Shown here piece by piece: positions 31,831 through 42,261 of a stretch of DNA of 64,000 bases; position 1 is the stretch's first letter; every line of letters begins with the position of its first letter. A program made the translations under genes and the position numbers. The DNA comes from Chaetoderma sp. LZ-2023a (Eukaryota; Mollusca; Caudofoveata; Chaetodermatida; Chaetodermatidae): NCBI GenBank assembly GCA_034401795.1, contig CM067373.1, forward strand, positions 93,445,103 through 93,509,102. Direction: 5' to 3'. A model generated the notes under the pieces. It was not told the DNA's origin and searched no databases. It was given only the letters and a program-made list of their open reading frames with translations.

Positions 31831-33491
31831 TACACCTGTGCAAAAGTTAAACACCACCCTATTTTTACGCACATGCGAGGGTATATTCATGTGCTATGAA
31901 GAAAGCAATAGCATAAACATTTATGTACCCATCCATCTTAGTGCAAGAGGTAATAATGCAACTAGAGGAATGCTGATTATGATGGTGGGGAAACACTGTA
32001 TGTTTTTGTTTGAACTTGAAAACGAGGCCTGAATATGGTTACGTTGACACAACTGACAACTATTGCCCTACAGTTGACACACGTGGCTAGATTGTCATCA
32101 ATGGTGTCTGAAAACGAAGTTTAACATCTGTGCACGAGTTTGAGACTGTCATTATTAATACCGGGTATATCCACCTTTTGCCTGGATGACGGCCTGGACA
32201 CGACGTCTCATGCTGATCACCAACCGACTGATACGCCATTGTGGTATTCGTTGCCATTCAAGATGGAGTGCGTCTGTTAATTCCTGTAGGTTCTGCACAG
32301 GAGGATCCCTCCTTCTCACCATGTTTCCCAGAATGTCCCAGATATGCTCAATAGGGTTCATGTCAGGGCTCCTTGCTGGCCATGGTAGGGTTTCGATGGC
32401 ATTCTGGCGGAGGTATTCATGCACAGCTCTAGCATGATGTGGTCGGGCGTTGTCATCCATGAATATAGGGTGGGTTCCAGGTGCATGATTTACAAAATGA
32501 GCGACCACAACTCTATCCAGTATGGAATCTTGATATCTTTGTCCATTTAGTGTTCCAGGTACAGTCAACAGATCCAGCTTACAATCAAATGAGATGCACC
32601 CCCAAATCATAACGGAACCTCCACCAAATGGAACTTCTTCCATGATGTTACGTTGGTCGTACGCCGTGCGTCTGGACCTCCATACACGAGTTCGACCATC
32701 TGTGGCATGAAGCAGGAACCGACTTTCATCGGACCAGTGTACCCGTCTCCAGGATCTCATGTTCCAGTGTCTTCTTTCGTTGCACCACCTCAGACGCTCC
32801 TCTTTGTGGTGTGCAGTGAGGAGAGGACGTCTGACAGGTCTCCTAGCTTTCATGCCAGCAGCATACAGTCTCCTTTTGACGGTAGACATTGACACTCTAT
32901 TGCGCGTTTCCCATTGCTGGCTGAGCACTCTGCTGTTGGTGAATGGAGATCTCCTAATAAGGCGTACTAGGGCTCGATCATCACGGGCAGTAGTCTTCTT
33001 CGGTCTTCCAGATCTAGGCCTGTCCTTCACCTCGTTAGTTTGCCCATGTTTTGCAATCAAACGACTGATTACAGTATGGTTAATGTTCAGCTGTCTGCCA
33101 ATCTCTCTGCATGACATACCAGTGGTATGCATGCCTATGATTTGCCATTTCACACGATCACTTAACCTTCGTCTTGCCATAGCGGTTCAAAATCAAGAGC
33201 TAATTCTCTCTGTACAAATAAACCACGGTCATGAACACAAAATTCCTAATCTTGTCGCCTAAATCTGTATGTACTGTTCTACACCTCAAACTGGACTTTT
33301 ACATAACTGAACACGTGTGCAGTTTCCCGCCACGCACGGACATCAAGTGGCGTGAAGTCATGCATGCATGTGCATTTCATACTTGGAATTATGTCAGCTA
33401 ACGCGGGGACAAAAAGTATGGCAGCCTAGTTGTACCATCATGTTTCTATGTTCTATTGTTTTTGGTGGTGCTTAACTTTTGCACAGGTGTA
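31831..33491 (-). mobile_element. Tc1/mariner element with intact transposase
   Basis: Inverted ends TACACCTGTGCAAAAGTTAA (31831) and its complement ending at 33491 match over about 28 bases with one difference (AACACCACC against AGCACCACC). TA lies on both sides. One intact transposase ORF is inside. Inserted in a family C repeat. The state of the gene and ends suggests a young copy. Confidence 0.93.
32155..33180 (-). CDS. Tc1/mariner DDE transposase, intact
   Basis: 341 codons without interruption. It should bind the inverted ends and cut and paste the element at TA sites. N-terminus (residues ~1-110): two helix-turn-helix units, MARRRLSDRVKWQIIGMH, then SCREIGRQLNINHTVISRL, with the basic linker DRPRSGRPKKTT between the units. 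Catalytic core: first Asp in WSDESRF, the conserved GGGSVMIWGC, second Asp in FMDDNARPH, and Glu in SPDMNPIEHIWD, so the DD(34)E triad is present. C-terminus QAVIQAKGGYTRY is typical. The length matches active Tc1 relatives (~340). The start ATG at 33180 is the first in frame. The other Tc1 gene in this window (24535-25550) is related but distinct and dead. Confidence 0.95.
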   Translation of the reverse strand: MARRRLSDRVKWQIIGMHTTGMSCREIGRQLNINHTVISRLIAKHGQTNEVKDRPRSGRPKKTTARDDRALVRLIRRSPFTNSRVLSQQWETRNRVSMSTVKRRLYAAGMKARRPVRRPLLTAHHKEERLRWCNERRHWNMRSWRRVHWSDESRFLLHATDGRTRVWRSRRTAYDQRNIMEEVPFGGGSVMIWGCISFDCKLDLLTVPGTLNGQRYQDSILDRVVVAHFVNHAPGTHPIFMDDNARPHHARAVHEYLRQNAIETLPWPARSPDMNPIEHIWDILGNMVRRRDPPVQNLQELTDALHLEWQRIPQWRISRLVISMRRRVQAVIQAKGGYTRY

Positions 33492-34055
33492 TATATGTCT
33501 GCTGATATTTTCAAATTTGCCATTTTCTAAACGGTCTGTTAAATGGTGTGGTGGCCATCTTGGATCTTTTTCCCAGCAAAAGCTCCCATTCTAAAACAGT
33601 AGGAAATTTAAAATGTTGTTTTCTCGAGAACCACTTGGCCGTTTCAAGTATATTTGACAGGATGCTTTCTGCCAAATATACTTGAAATCGGCCAAGTGGT
33701 TCTTAGGGCATAGAGATACAGATTTGTTCAAACAAAGCCGGTCAGCCAATTTGGACAGCAGCCATCTTGGATTATGGTCAATTTTTTAAAACTTCTTTAA
33801 AATTCTTCTCCGAACCCGCTTGGGGGATTGATTCAAAACTCATACAACATCATTTAGGGCAACAACTAAACTAAGTTTGTTCAAGGGAAGTTGGTTGGCC
33901 AAATGCTTCAGCAACCATTTTGGATGGCCTAGTTTTCGTGAAAATGGCTTCTCCAGAACTGCTGAATGGATCTGGCTGAAATTTGGGAGATGATTAGGGA
34001 CAAAGGGCCATTAAAATTTGTTCATAGGAATTTGATACATAAAGAAACATGGCCA
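33492..34055 (+). repeat. Family C right part, 3' truncated
   Basis: Resumes after the Tc1 end with C-type phrases (GAACCACTTGGCCGTTTCAA, CAAAGCCGGTCAGCCAATTT, AAGTTTGTTCAAGGG). The usual CCAGGTGAGC end is absent. Confidence 0.7.
33628..33705. repeat. Inverted repeat within family C
   Basis: GAACCACTTGGCCGTTTCAA and AAGTATATTTG pair with CAAATATACTT and GAAATCGGCCAAGTGGTTC around AGGATGCTTTCTG. It is not present in the other C copies. Confidence 0.85.
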
Positions 34056-34432
34056 CTGTGTTCTTGTTACATTTCTGGACATAATATGAAATTTGAACAC
34101 AACTATTGCAAGCCCTACTTTACTACATCTAACCTTATAAGGTTTCCTCTGACAAAAATTCTGACAAATGACATTAATCCTATGATACAGCTCGCACAAA
34201 CAACGTGGATTCATGAATTGAGACTGCAGACAGATTGTGAACAATTCTTTCTTGTACTGACGAGACTATTCTGTTATATTCACTTTTGATTACAGTCAAA
34301 ATACTTTCAAAATAACAAACAACTTCATGTTCTGGGTAAACACGGAGCATTTTGATGTGTAGATTTGAGAATTTAATGTGGAAATTATTACATACGGCAA
34401 ACTGTGTCAAAGAAAGCCAACTTCTTGAATCG
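34056..34432. other. No gene assigned
   Basis: Overlapping 76-107 codon frames on both strands run on from family C sequence. No domain recognised. Confidence 0.4.
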
Positions 34433-34643
34433 TTAACCCTTTAACACTCATATCAGCCAAAAACGGCTTCTGCAGTGATCTTGAGAAATATCCATTTGCA
34501 GACCAAGAGAAGACTATTTTTTAACATTTACCACTGGAATTTTCCATTGGTAAATTTTCATGAACAGTTCTCTTGGTCGGCAAATGGACATTTTCTATGA
34601 GAAAATTGAAATTTTCTTGAACAAATTTGAGTGTTAAAAGGGT
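34433..34643 (+). repeat. Family B foldback, centre deleted
   Basis: TTAACCCTTTAACACTCATA start; the TGACTGGCTC loop region is missing, leaving CACTGGAATTTTCCATTGG; ends GTGTTAAAAGGG. Confidence 0.85.
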
Positions 34644-34679
34644 AAAGCTAATAAACTTTACCTTTGGAATAAATGAGTG

Positions 34680-34815
34680 ACTTATTGAATTCTGTATGGT
34701 GAGACCGCCAATTTCATTGTGAATCTTCAGAAATAGTCTTCTCTTGGCCTGCAAATGGACATTTCCTAGGACCACTGCAGAAGCCATTTTTGGCCTATTT
34801 GACCATTAAACAGTT
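34680..34815 (-). repeat. Family B fragment
   Basis: Only one arm: ATAGTCTTCTCTTGGCCTGC, GACCACTGCAGAAGCC, GACCATTAAACAG. Confidence 0.7.
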
Positions 34816-34931
34816 TAGGAACTATTCAACTAGGAAGTTAGTTTGTAATACATGTAGTATGTTGCAGCCTTTGGTGTCTGCCTTGTGGTCACTGGCATAA
34901 GCTGTGGTCAAGCATTTGACTAGTCATTTAT

Positions 34932-35070
34932 CATCCTGTCCAATGAGTTCTGCTTGATTAGAATGGGCAGTTAGCCTTTGTTTGATGGTGGCGTTGATTA
35001 GCACATTAGCAGTTGGATTTTCAGGTCATTGTAGTTTGATGGTTTCATTATTGAAGAGCTGGCCTACCCT
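34932..35070. repeat. Duplicated segment, copy 2
   Basis: Second copy of 28988-29126, in the same orientation about 5.9 kb away; differences include GGCGTTGATT against GGCGTGATT and GCACATTAGC against GCACATTCGC. Confidence 0.9.
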
Positions 35071-35292
35071 CTAACCCTTGAATTTGTTCAAAGAAATTCC
35101 TATTTTCTCATAGAAAATGTCCATTTGCAGACCAAGAAAAGACTATTTTTGAAAATTTATGACTGGAATGACTGGCTCGGTTATCGAGCCAGTCATTCCA
35201 GTGGTAAATTTTCAAAAATAGTCTTCTCGGTCTGCAAATGGACATTTCTCAAGACCACTACAGAAGCCGTTTTGGCTGATATGAGGGTTAAG
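35071..35292 (-). repeat. Family B foldback, within duplicated segment
   Basis: Centre ATGACTGGCTCGGTTATCGA is palindromic; ends GAGGGTTAAGGG. Confidence 0.88.
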
Positions 35293-35369
35293 GGCTAACG
35301 GAATGTGCCAGGGACAGGGAAAGGCTATTGCAGAGCCTGTTGGTACGTGTATATATAAAATTATTTCCG

Positions 35370-35600
35370 AGCTGCACTGTATACTGAAAATAATTTTTAA
35401 TGTTTCCGAAACAAAATAAAATTTACTGTCAAATATTTAGGACTTAATTTTATCAGAAGCCATTGCTGCCTTCCAATAAAATTAAGTCCAAAATATTCAA
35501 CAGAACATTTCTTGCATCACATTCAAAATTGTACTAACTACCATGTTTCTGTTTTTGTTTTGAAAACATGTTAACCTATTATAAGCTGTACTGTACCCTG
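35370..35600 (-). repeat. Family E foldback
   Basis: ATGTTTCCGAAACAAAATAA near one end and GTTTTGAAAACATGTTAACC near the other; inner arms ATATTTAGGACTTAATTTTA / AAAATTAAGTCCAAAATATT around a CATTGCTGCC centre. Confidence 0.65.
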
Positions 35601-35960
35601 ATGAAGAAGTACCCTCAGTCCCTGATGAAGAACCTTGCTTTATAGTTTGTTTGAACTGTGTATATATGCAAATATATGGATCTAGATACCAAACAGGGTA
35701 TCTACATGTAGATACAAAACAATGGACCTTAAAATGAGCTTCAAAACTTATCATCGCCCATTTGTTACAGTAGCTCTTGTCGATCCTTTCATGAAGTGTG
35801 GGATGACTTGGCTTAGCGGTCCTACTAGTTTCCGATATTTGGCGTCGGATCTGAGAATTAGGTAAATGTTAAAGTTTTTCAAACTTCTGATAGCTCAACA
35901 TGGCGCATGCCCAGGCCTCTAGTTTCATTTCTCACTCTCAGTCTGAGAAACTAACTTTTT
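35601..35960. other. No gene seen
   Basis: Contains a short tandem CCTGATGAAGAAG(TA)CC at ~35597-35630. Nothing else recognised. Confidence 0.4.
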
Positions 35961-36090
35961 AATGGTTAATCTGGTCTTAGTACTGCAGTGGACTTGAGAA
36001 ATGTCCATTTGCATTACAAGAGCAGGCCTGGCTAGTCATTCTAATGTTATCTTTTCAAAAATAATCTAGGCCTGCCAGACAACATTTAAT
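35961..36090 (+). repeat. Family B remnant
   Basis: TGCAGTGGACTTGAGAAATG, TCCATTTGCA, then GGCTAGTCATTCTAATG and TTTTCAAAAATAATCT. Confidence 0.6.
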
Positions 36091-36235
36091 CAGCAACAAT
36101 TTCAATTTGCTTGCCCATTATACTGCGTTAATAGCCAGTTCAGCAGTAGAAACCTGATTGGGATGATTTTATATGCGCATAGATGACAAGAAACCTCTGT
36201 TGAATAGTATGAATATAATTTGAGTGGAATCTATT

Positions 36236-36443
36236 GACTCTTTAACACGCATATCAGCCAAAATGACTTGTGCTCTGGTCTTCAGAAATGTACATTTGCA
36301 TACCAAGAGAAGACTATTTTTTTTAATTCACCACTAGAATAAATGATAAATTTTCAGAAATAGTCTTCTCTTGTTCTGCAAATGGACATTTTCTATGAGA
36401 AAATTGAAATATTTTTAAACAAATTTGATGGTGAAAAGGTTAA
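36236..36443 (+). repeat. Family B foldback, centre deleted
   Basis: CTTTAACACGCATATCAGCC start; loop region reduced to CCACTAGAATAAATGATAAA; ends AAAAGGTTAA. Confidence 0.8.
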
Positions 36444-36499
36444 CTTTTCTATCACTTGTCTTCATCATGGAATCTAATTTTTGAGGTTCTCATTTTATT

Positions 36500-36690
36500 A
36501 ATGGTAACCCTATAGTGGTCTTAAGGACTGTCCACTTACTGGACGAAGAGATGAAATTTTATCACTGGAATGACAGGCTCGATAACCGAGCCAGTCATTC
36601 CAGCAGTAAATTAAAAAAAAAAATCTGATCTGTGTCTGCAAATAGACACTCAATAAGCAATACTCGACAAATTTTGGCCATAAATCTGTT
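36500..36690 (+). repeat. Family B foldback, diverged
   Basis: CCCTATAGTGGTCTTAAGGA, centre ATGACAGGCTCGATAACCGA, then CACTCAATAAGCAATACTCG. Tips are eroded. Confidence 0.75.
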
Positions 36691-36929
36691 ACAGAATAAC
36701 TGTTTCACTATAAATTGTGAAATGAATACATAAATTGCTGCATTCACGATATATCCTATTAGCGCAGTCTATTGTCTGGGGTTTGAGATAATCTCTTTTA
36801 TATTGGTACATCTGGCTTTGTTGCTAGATGATGCTAATTCGTTATCTTTACTGTGTATTTTATAATTCATGCTAATATCTTCATGAAGGTGAGAATGTCT
36901 GCTGGAGTATCTTTTTAGTTGATTCTCCC
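36691..36929. other. No gene seen
   Basis: Nothing recognised. Confidence 0.4.
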
Positions 36930-37168
36930 TTAACCATGTAATGGTTGAATTTGTTCATGAAAATTTCAATTTTCTCATAGAAAATGTCTATTTGTAGACC
37001 AAGAGAAGACTATTTTTGAAAGTTTACCATTGGAATAACTGGCTCGGTTATCGAGCCAGTCATTCCAGTGGTAAATTTTCAAAAATAGTCTTCTCTTGGG
37101 CTGCAAATGGACATTTCTCAGGACCACTGCAGAAGCCATTTTGGCTGATATGAGTGTTAAAGGGTTAA
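36930..37168 (-). repeat. Family B foldback, sharing its end with the next copy
   Basis: Centre AATAACTGGCTCGGTTATCG; ends GAGTGTTAAAGGGTTAA. The final TTAA is also the first of the copy at 37165. Confidence 0.9.
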
Positions 37169-37396
37169 CTCTTTAACACTCAAGCCGGGTAAAAATGGCT
37201 TCGTCTTGAGAAATGTCAATTCTCAGACTAAGAGAAGATTAATTTGGAAAATTTACTACTTGAAATGGCTGGCGGGATATTCGAGCCAGTAATTTCAGTG
37301 ATAAAATTTTCAAAAATAGCCTTCTCTTGGTCTAGCAATGAGCATTCTCTGAGAAAATTAAAATTTTCTTGAACATATTTGATGGGTAAATGGTTA
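37165..37396 (+). repeat. Family B foldback, inverted next to the previous copy
   Basis: TTAACTCTTTAACACTCAAG start; centre GGCGGGATATTCGAGCC is degraded. Confidence 0.85.
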
Positions 37397-37777
37397 CTCT
37401 TGCCCTAGCCACTTACTGGTGCCAGTGGTGGGAGATACTGGCACATCATACTATCAGGTGAATGCAGAATTTTTTATTAGCTGACGATCTGGACGAATCG
37501 GTGTATAATTGGATTAGGCGGATGTTGGTGGATAATCAAGAGCTGCAAAACCCATCAGAACATAGCTTAATACTGTTAATTATTTAACAGCAAAATGACA
37601 CGTAGATTTCATGATAAAGGCTGGGTGGTGGGCGGTGAATATATGTCTGCACAATGTGGGTTCGTACAGCTGAATCTGAAAGTTTTGTATGGTATTGATG
37701 GAGATTGAGACCAGTCATTTAGAGGTTCTGTGGTGTTTGGGGTATGGATAAGAGGATGAGAATGGGGCAATGTGTTT
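37397..37777. other. No gene called
   Basis: The open frame near 37470-37585 (VYNWIRRMLVDNQELQ) looks protein-like but lacks convincing splice sites. Confidence 0.35.
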
Positions 37778-37990
37778 TTAACCATTTACTCCTCAGTTTG
37801 GCCAAAATGGCCTCAAAACTGGTCATGGGAAATGTTCATTTGCGGCCCAAGTGAAGACTATTTTTTAAAATTCACTACTTGAATGACTGGCTTGATAACC
37901 GAGCCAGTCATTCCAATGGCAATGTTTTAAAATGTGCAAACTGCAAATGGATATTTTCGATGGGAAAATCTTGAATTCTTACAAAGTCAG
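37778..37990 (+). repeat. Family B foldback
   Basis: TTAACCATTTACTCCTCAGT start; centre ATGACTGGCTTGATAACCGA; right arm shortened. Confidence 0.82.
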
Positions 37991-38289
37991 TGGAAAAGAT
38001 GTTGCTGAAATCTGTTGCTGTTTTGGGCCTTACAAGAGCATCTTTCTCATTTAAACTTTCAGTTTTTATGTGCTAACAGTTTTGATTTTTTAGTGAAAAT
38101 AAATTTTGATTGATGTATTGATTGTATGTAATTGTAATGCACATTTGATATGGCAGGGTTTCTGGATTTATGCACTTTTTGCGATTTAATGGAAATTGTA
38201 TAGACACTGTACCTGCATTCAATAAAGTTGCGAGCCCCCTGCTCCTCCTCCCCCCGTGACCAAATTCCTGGATAAAACCATGTATGGTA

Positions 38290-39210
38290 ATATCAGGGTT
38301 TCTCATAAGGGTCCTTTTGAGGGTATGGACCCCCAGAATGTAACTTGAGACCTCCAGATATTGTGGCACTGGGTCCCATGGGACCCCTGAAAATCTTGTA
38401 TGATTTTTAATTTCTTAGTTAGTTTTATTGGTTTTTGCACAAACCTAACAACACAATCTAGCATTAGACCCCCCTTAATTCAGTTCTAATCTTAGCATGG
38501 ATGAGAACAACTGCAACACAATCTAGCATTAGACCCCCTTGACTCAGTTCTAATCTTAGCATGGATGAGAACAACTGCAACACAATCTAGCATTTGACCC
38601 CCTTAACTCAGTTCTAATCTTAGCATGGATGAGAACAACTGCAACACAATCTAGCATTAGACCCCCTTAACTCAGTTCTACTCTTAGCATGGATGAGAAC
38701 AACTGCAACACAATCTAGCATTAGACCCCCTTAACTCAGTTCTAATCTTAGCATGGATGAGAACAACTGCAACACAATCTAGCATTAGACCCCCTTAACT
38801 CAGTTCTAATCTTAGCATGGATGAGAACAACTGCAACACAATCTAAGCATTAGACCCCCTTAACTCAGTTCTAATCTTAGCATGGATGAGAACAACTGCA
38901 ACACAATCTAGCATTAGACTCCCTTAACTCAGTTCTAATCTTAGCATGGATGAGAACAACTGCAACACAATCTAGCATTAGACCCCCTTAACTCAGTGTT
39001 CTAATCTTAGCATGGATGAGAACAACTGCAACACAATCTAGCATTAGACCCTCTTAACTCAGTTCTAATCTTAGCATGGATGAGAAAAACTGCATGGGCA
39101 TCCCAAATTTCAATTCGGGACCCCCATGGTTTCAGGTTGGGACCCCTAGATCTCTAGGTATGGGGTAGCCTGGGACCTCCAAAATTTAGACGCTGTGAGA
39201 AACACTGGGT
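38290..39210 (+). repeat. Family D copy with tandem expansion
   Basis: GGGTTTCTCATAAGGGTCCT, CCCATGGGACCCCTGAAAAT, the tandem array, then GGGACCCCCATGGTTTCAGG and GGGACCTCCAAAATTTAGAC. Same layout as 17120-17511. Confidence 0.88.
38437..39098 (+). repeat. 63-64 bp tandem array, ten units
   Basis: Unit contains CAACACAATCTAGCATTAGA, CCCCCTTAACTCAGTTCTAA and TCTTAGCATGGATGAGAACA. Units end at GATGAGAACAACTGC-type points 38500, 38564, 38628, 38692, 38755, 38819, 38884, 38948, 39013 and 39079. High identity between units suggests recent expansion. Confidence 0.95.
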
Positions 39211-39363
39211 AATGTCACAAATAAGCAAGTCTGTCTGAGTTTTCATGGATCTTGCAAGAGTTTATACAGCAGCACAACACGTTCTCTGCTCTATAAATAC
39301 CATTTTCAAAATCAACAATTATTCCGAATTTTGTCATGCGGTAATTAAAGCTCATATATAAGG
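39211..39363. other. No gene seen
   Basis: Nothing recognised. Confidence 0.4.
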
Positions 39364-39562
39364 TAATATGTTTCCCAAAAAAAGAAATGAAACATGTTAG
39401 TTAGAACGATTTTGAATCCAATGGAAAAAATGTTCTGTTGAACATTGTGAACATAATTGGATGGAAAGAACATTTCTGCCTTAGACAGCAATGTCATCCA
39501 ATCCAATTATGTTCAAAATGTTCAAAAGTATGTTTTATTTTATTTTGGGAACATGTTAAGTT
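39364..39562 (+). repeat. Family E foldback
   Basis: Ends TAATATGTTTCCCAAAAAAA and TTTTGGGAACATGTTAAGTT; inner stem TTGAACATTGTGAACATAATTGG / CCAATTATGTTCAAAATGTTCAA. Confidence 0.82.
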
Positions 39563-39638
39563 ATTTCTGAGCTGTATTGTGTAACAGCTGAATAAAGAAC
39601 GGTTGTATTTCCACAGCAGTATAGGGTTGGTGGACCGT

Positions 39639-39867
39639 TTAACCCTCATATCAGCCAAAAACAGCTTCTGCGGTGGTCTTGAGAAATGTCCATTTACAGA
39701 CTAAGATAACTTTTTTTTAAATTTAGTACTGGAATGTCTGGTTCGATAACTGAGCCATTCATTCCAGTGGTAGATTTTCCAAAAAGGTCTTCTCTTGGTC
39801 TACAATTGGACATTTTCTATGAGAAAATTGAACTTTTCTTGAACAAATTTGAGTGTTAAACGGTTAA
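39639..39867 (+). repeat. Family B foldback
   Basis: TTAACCCTCATATCAGCC start; centre ATGTCTGGTTCGATAACTGA; ends GTGTTAAACGGTTAA. Confidence 0.87.
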
Positions 39868-40564
39868 ACATTGATTCTCCTAAATAGTCCTATTGAGCTG
39901 CAGTTGTGTTTATAGAGTCAGCGCAATCCGAAAACTCTTATCCCCTCTGGGAGTGTAAACTTTAAATTGGTACTGCGGAAAATGATTGGGTGCATGAGCT
40001 GATTTTATATAATAGTTCAGGATTGGATGCCCTCATCACCCCATAATTAACTAAAATTGTTTAGATTAAGTTTGATTGAGTAAAATAAGGGGAAATTGAG
40101 AAAATACGTCGAGCTATAGTTTCTAAATTGTGGCCGCGACTCGAGACAATTCAGATGACTCCAGAACGTGTTTACTTAGAAAATAGGATTTTTGTTTGCC
40201 CTGAGGAGTATCTTCTCCGCCGTTTCATTTTCCCCCGGTTCTCAATCGTGTTCACCCCTGAAAATTATTTTTGCCAGTTACAGATTGATTGGGCCAAGAG
40301 GGGTGTAACCTTGTTTGCGGATCTGCAGTGAGGCAAGCAAACAGAGTGCTCTACCCTTGGGCGATAATCTGTCAAATGTTGAGTGCCTGAATAAACCACA
40401 CATAGCTTCAGTGGTTAAGAAGCAAGCGTTGTATGCCAATTTGTGTGTGATTCAGCATATTGCATTGACTGTCATATTATCATGTAACGTCTTATACAGA
40501 TGACGATGCGGAACTGGAGAAAATGCAGTAAAACTCTTGTTTTATAAGACAACAGTACGCTGCA
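39868..40564. other. No gene assigned
   Basis: A 67-codon frame at 40128-40331 (begins in a GTG, contains PEEYLLRRFIFPRF) has no recognised relatives and weak splice context. Confidence 0.35.
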
Positions 40565-40624
40565 TAAATAAGTTAACATGTTTTCAAAACAAAAAGAGAA
40601 GTGTGTTAGGTAGTACAATTTTGA
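40565..40624 (+). repeat. Family E left part, split by a MITE
   Basis: TAAGTTAACATGTTTTCAAA ... GGTAGTACAATTTTGA. In the unbroken copy at 43447 the same text continues as ACAATTTTGATCATGATG. Confidence 0.82.
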
Positions 40625-41038
40625 AATGGGGTGTGCAATATATATTGGAAGTCTGGTATATTGCAATATTTTTGTGCCGATGTATTGTATCGCAATATGA
40701 AAATGGTGAACAGGTATATTGCGATATTTTGTGTTAGACATTTAAAGCATTTATCTGAATTAAGCTTGATTTCTTTCTTGAGTCATTTAGCACACATCTA
40801 AATGCATGGATCTACTAATAATACAAGGCAAGAAAGATTACTGTTTAGAGATTTGTAGAAATATTCTTTGGCCAGGAAAGCTGAGCCATTTCAGGTGTCA
40901 GCTTTCTTGTTAATGCAGAGTGTCTTTAGTACATACAAACTCCAATGTCTTTATCAAGCAGATCACAATATGTATTACAATACAGAGGAAAATATCACAA
41001 TATATTGCAATACAAAATTCCAGCCAATATCCAGCCCT
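40625..41038. mobile_element. hAT-like MITE with 8-bp target duplication
   Basis: A 414-bp insert rich in ATATTGCAATAT-type sequence, bounded by AATTTTGA at 40617-40624 and again at 41039-41046. Ends GGGGTGTGCAATAT and, on the complement, AGGGCTGGATATTGG resemble the hAT tip CAGGGCTGGGCAATAT known from memory. No transposase inside. Confidence 0.8.
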
Positions 41039-41175
41039 AATTTTGAGCATGATGTAAGAAATGTTCTGTTGAACATTTTGAACATAAATACATTGCTGTC
41101 TTCCAATCGAATTATGTTCAAAATATTCAACAGTATATTTTTATATTTTTTTGGAAACATTTTAAGTAATTGTTA
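41039..41175 (+). repeat. Family E right part
   Basis: GCATGATGTAAGAAATGTTC, GTTGAACATTTTGAACATAA / AATTATGTTCAAAATATTCA, then TTTTTGGAAACATTTTAAGT. Confidence 0.8.
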
Positions 41176-41559
41176 CTGAGAATTGTCTTGTACATGTGAT
41201 GTCATGGAACCAGGAACGCAGTGGTAGTTCCTGGTCTTTTGATCACCAGGCCAGCTTTATTAAATATTGTTATATAAACAAAGGCGTTTATCCCATTCCA
41301 GATTAACAATATAAACACAGTTAATATTGCAAGTATTTTCATTGGTTGTTAGCTTGGGAAAGTAAGTTTATATTGACCAATCAGAATATCGGCACCCTTG
41401 TGGCATTGGATATCACTACTCCGATTTAAGATACTTTTATTAATATATATTGTTATTTATGTAAATAAATAAACTGAGTACTGGTAGTGCTAATTTTGCT
41501 CAGGTCAAATAACAAGTACTACGTCTTTCGGCATAGGCGATCCAGTGTGCTAGTTGGCA
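41176..41559. other. No gene seen
   Basis: AT-rich sequence; nothing recognised. Confidence 0.4.
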
Positions 41560-41790
41560 GGGTATAATTTGACAAAGCTGCCCTTGATGATCATACAGTA
41601 ATGGAAGATCTAAACCGGGGAAAATATTATTGGAAAATATGTCAAAATCTCAGTTTATGTGATAAATGGAATCTCAAACTCAGTCCCATTTGGCATTTAA
41701 TACCATTATTATTAACCTAGTTGAAAATTAACATTTTTCACTCACCAAAGCTTGTGCAAAGTGATGATGTTCAACCTGGTTGATAATAGT
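41560..41790 (+). repeat. Family G interspersed repeat
   Basis: GGAAGATCTAAACCGGGGA, TCAAAATCTCAGTTTATGTG, AATCTCAAACTCAGTCCCATTT and TAGTGATATTAAA parallel 17680-17865. Confidence 0.55.
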
Positions 41791-42261
41791 GATATTAAAT
41801 GTGAATTTCTTGCAGATCCTCTATTTAGTGTTTACATGTCACAGAAACCATACAATGGCTATCAGAAAATCGTACTATGGACATAGGGCCTTATATCCTA
41901 TAATGCATGCATAACATATACAGCATCAGAAATCCATATTCATCTTATCAAGTTTATATAAGCCTCATATTGCACAACGGCTTGATTAGATTTACTGTTG
42001 AACAACTCATTAGCTACTGAAAGACAACAATTGGAAACACTAGATATATTGCGATGTTATTTAATGACTCATATTACATAATATTTTTAATTAAAAAAAA
42101 TAGTTTTTTTGAAAGATGTTATTGGCCTAGGCAGTAGCAGCTTCTAGGTTTTTCTTAGGAATAATGGATTTAATGCATGACGTGCTTATATGATAAAAAA
42201 TTCTTTAGCCCTTTAGCGGTGAATGCGTCTATCGTGATTGGTTGTTGTATGGTTTCTTGCC
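41791..42261. other. No gene; a degraded hairpin arm
   Basis: TGTTATTGGCCTAGGCAGTAGCAGC at ~42118 may be a worn common-core loop. Nothing else recognised. Confidence 0.35.

Noticed and set aside
32759..33262. 167-codon plus-strand frame
   Set aside because: Lies opposite the intact transposase and mirrors its codon pattern.
37470..37585. Possible exon encoding VYNWIRRMLVDNQELQ
   Set aside because: No pyrimidine tract at the acceptor and no donor GT in a suitable place; 38 open codons can occur by chance.
38437..39098. Repeat-with-spacer array
   Set aside because: The whole 63-64 bp unit is repeated; there are no unique spacers.
40128..40331. 67-codon frame as a gene
   Set aside because: No ATG start, no recognised domain and no convincing splice sites.
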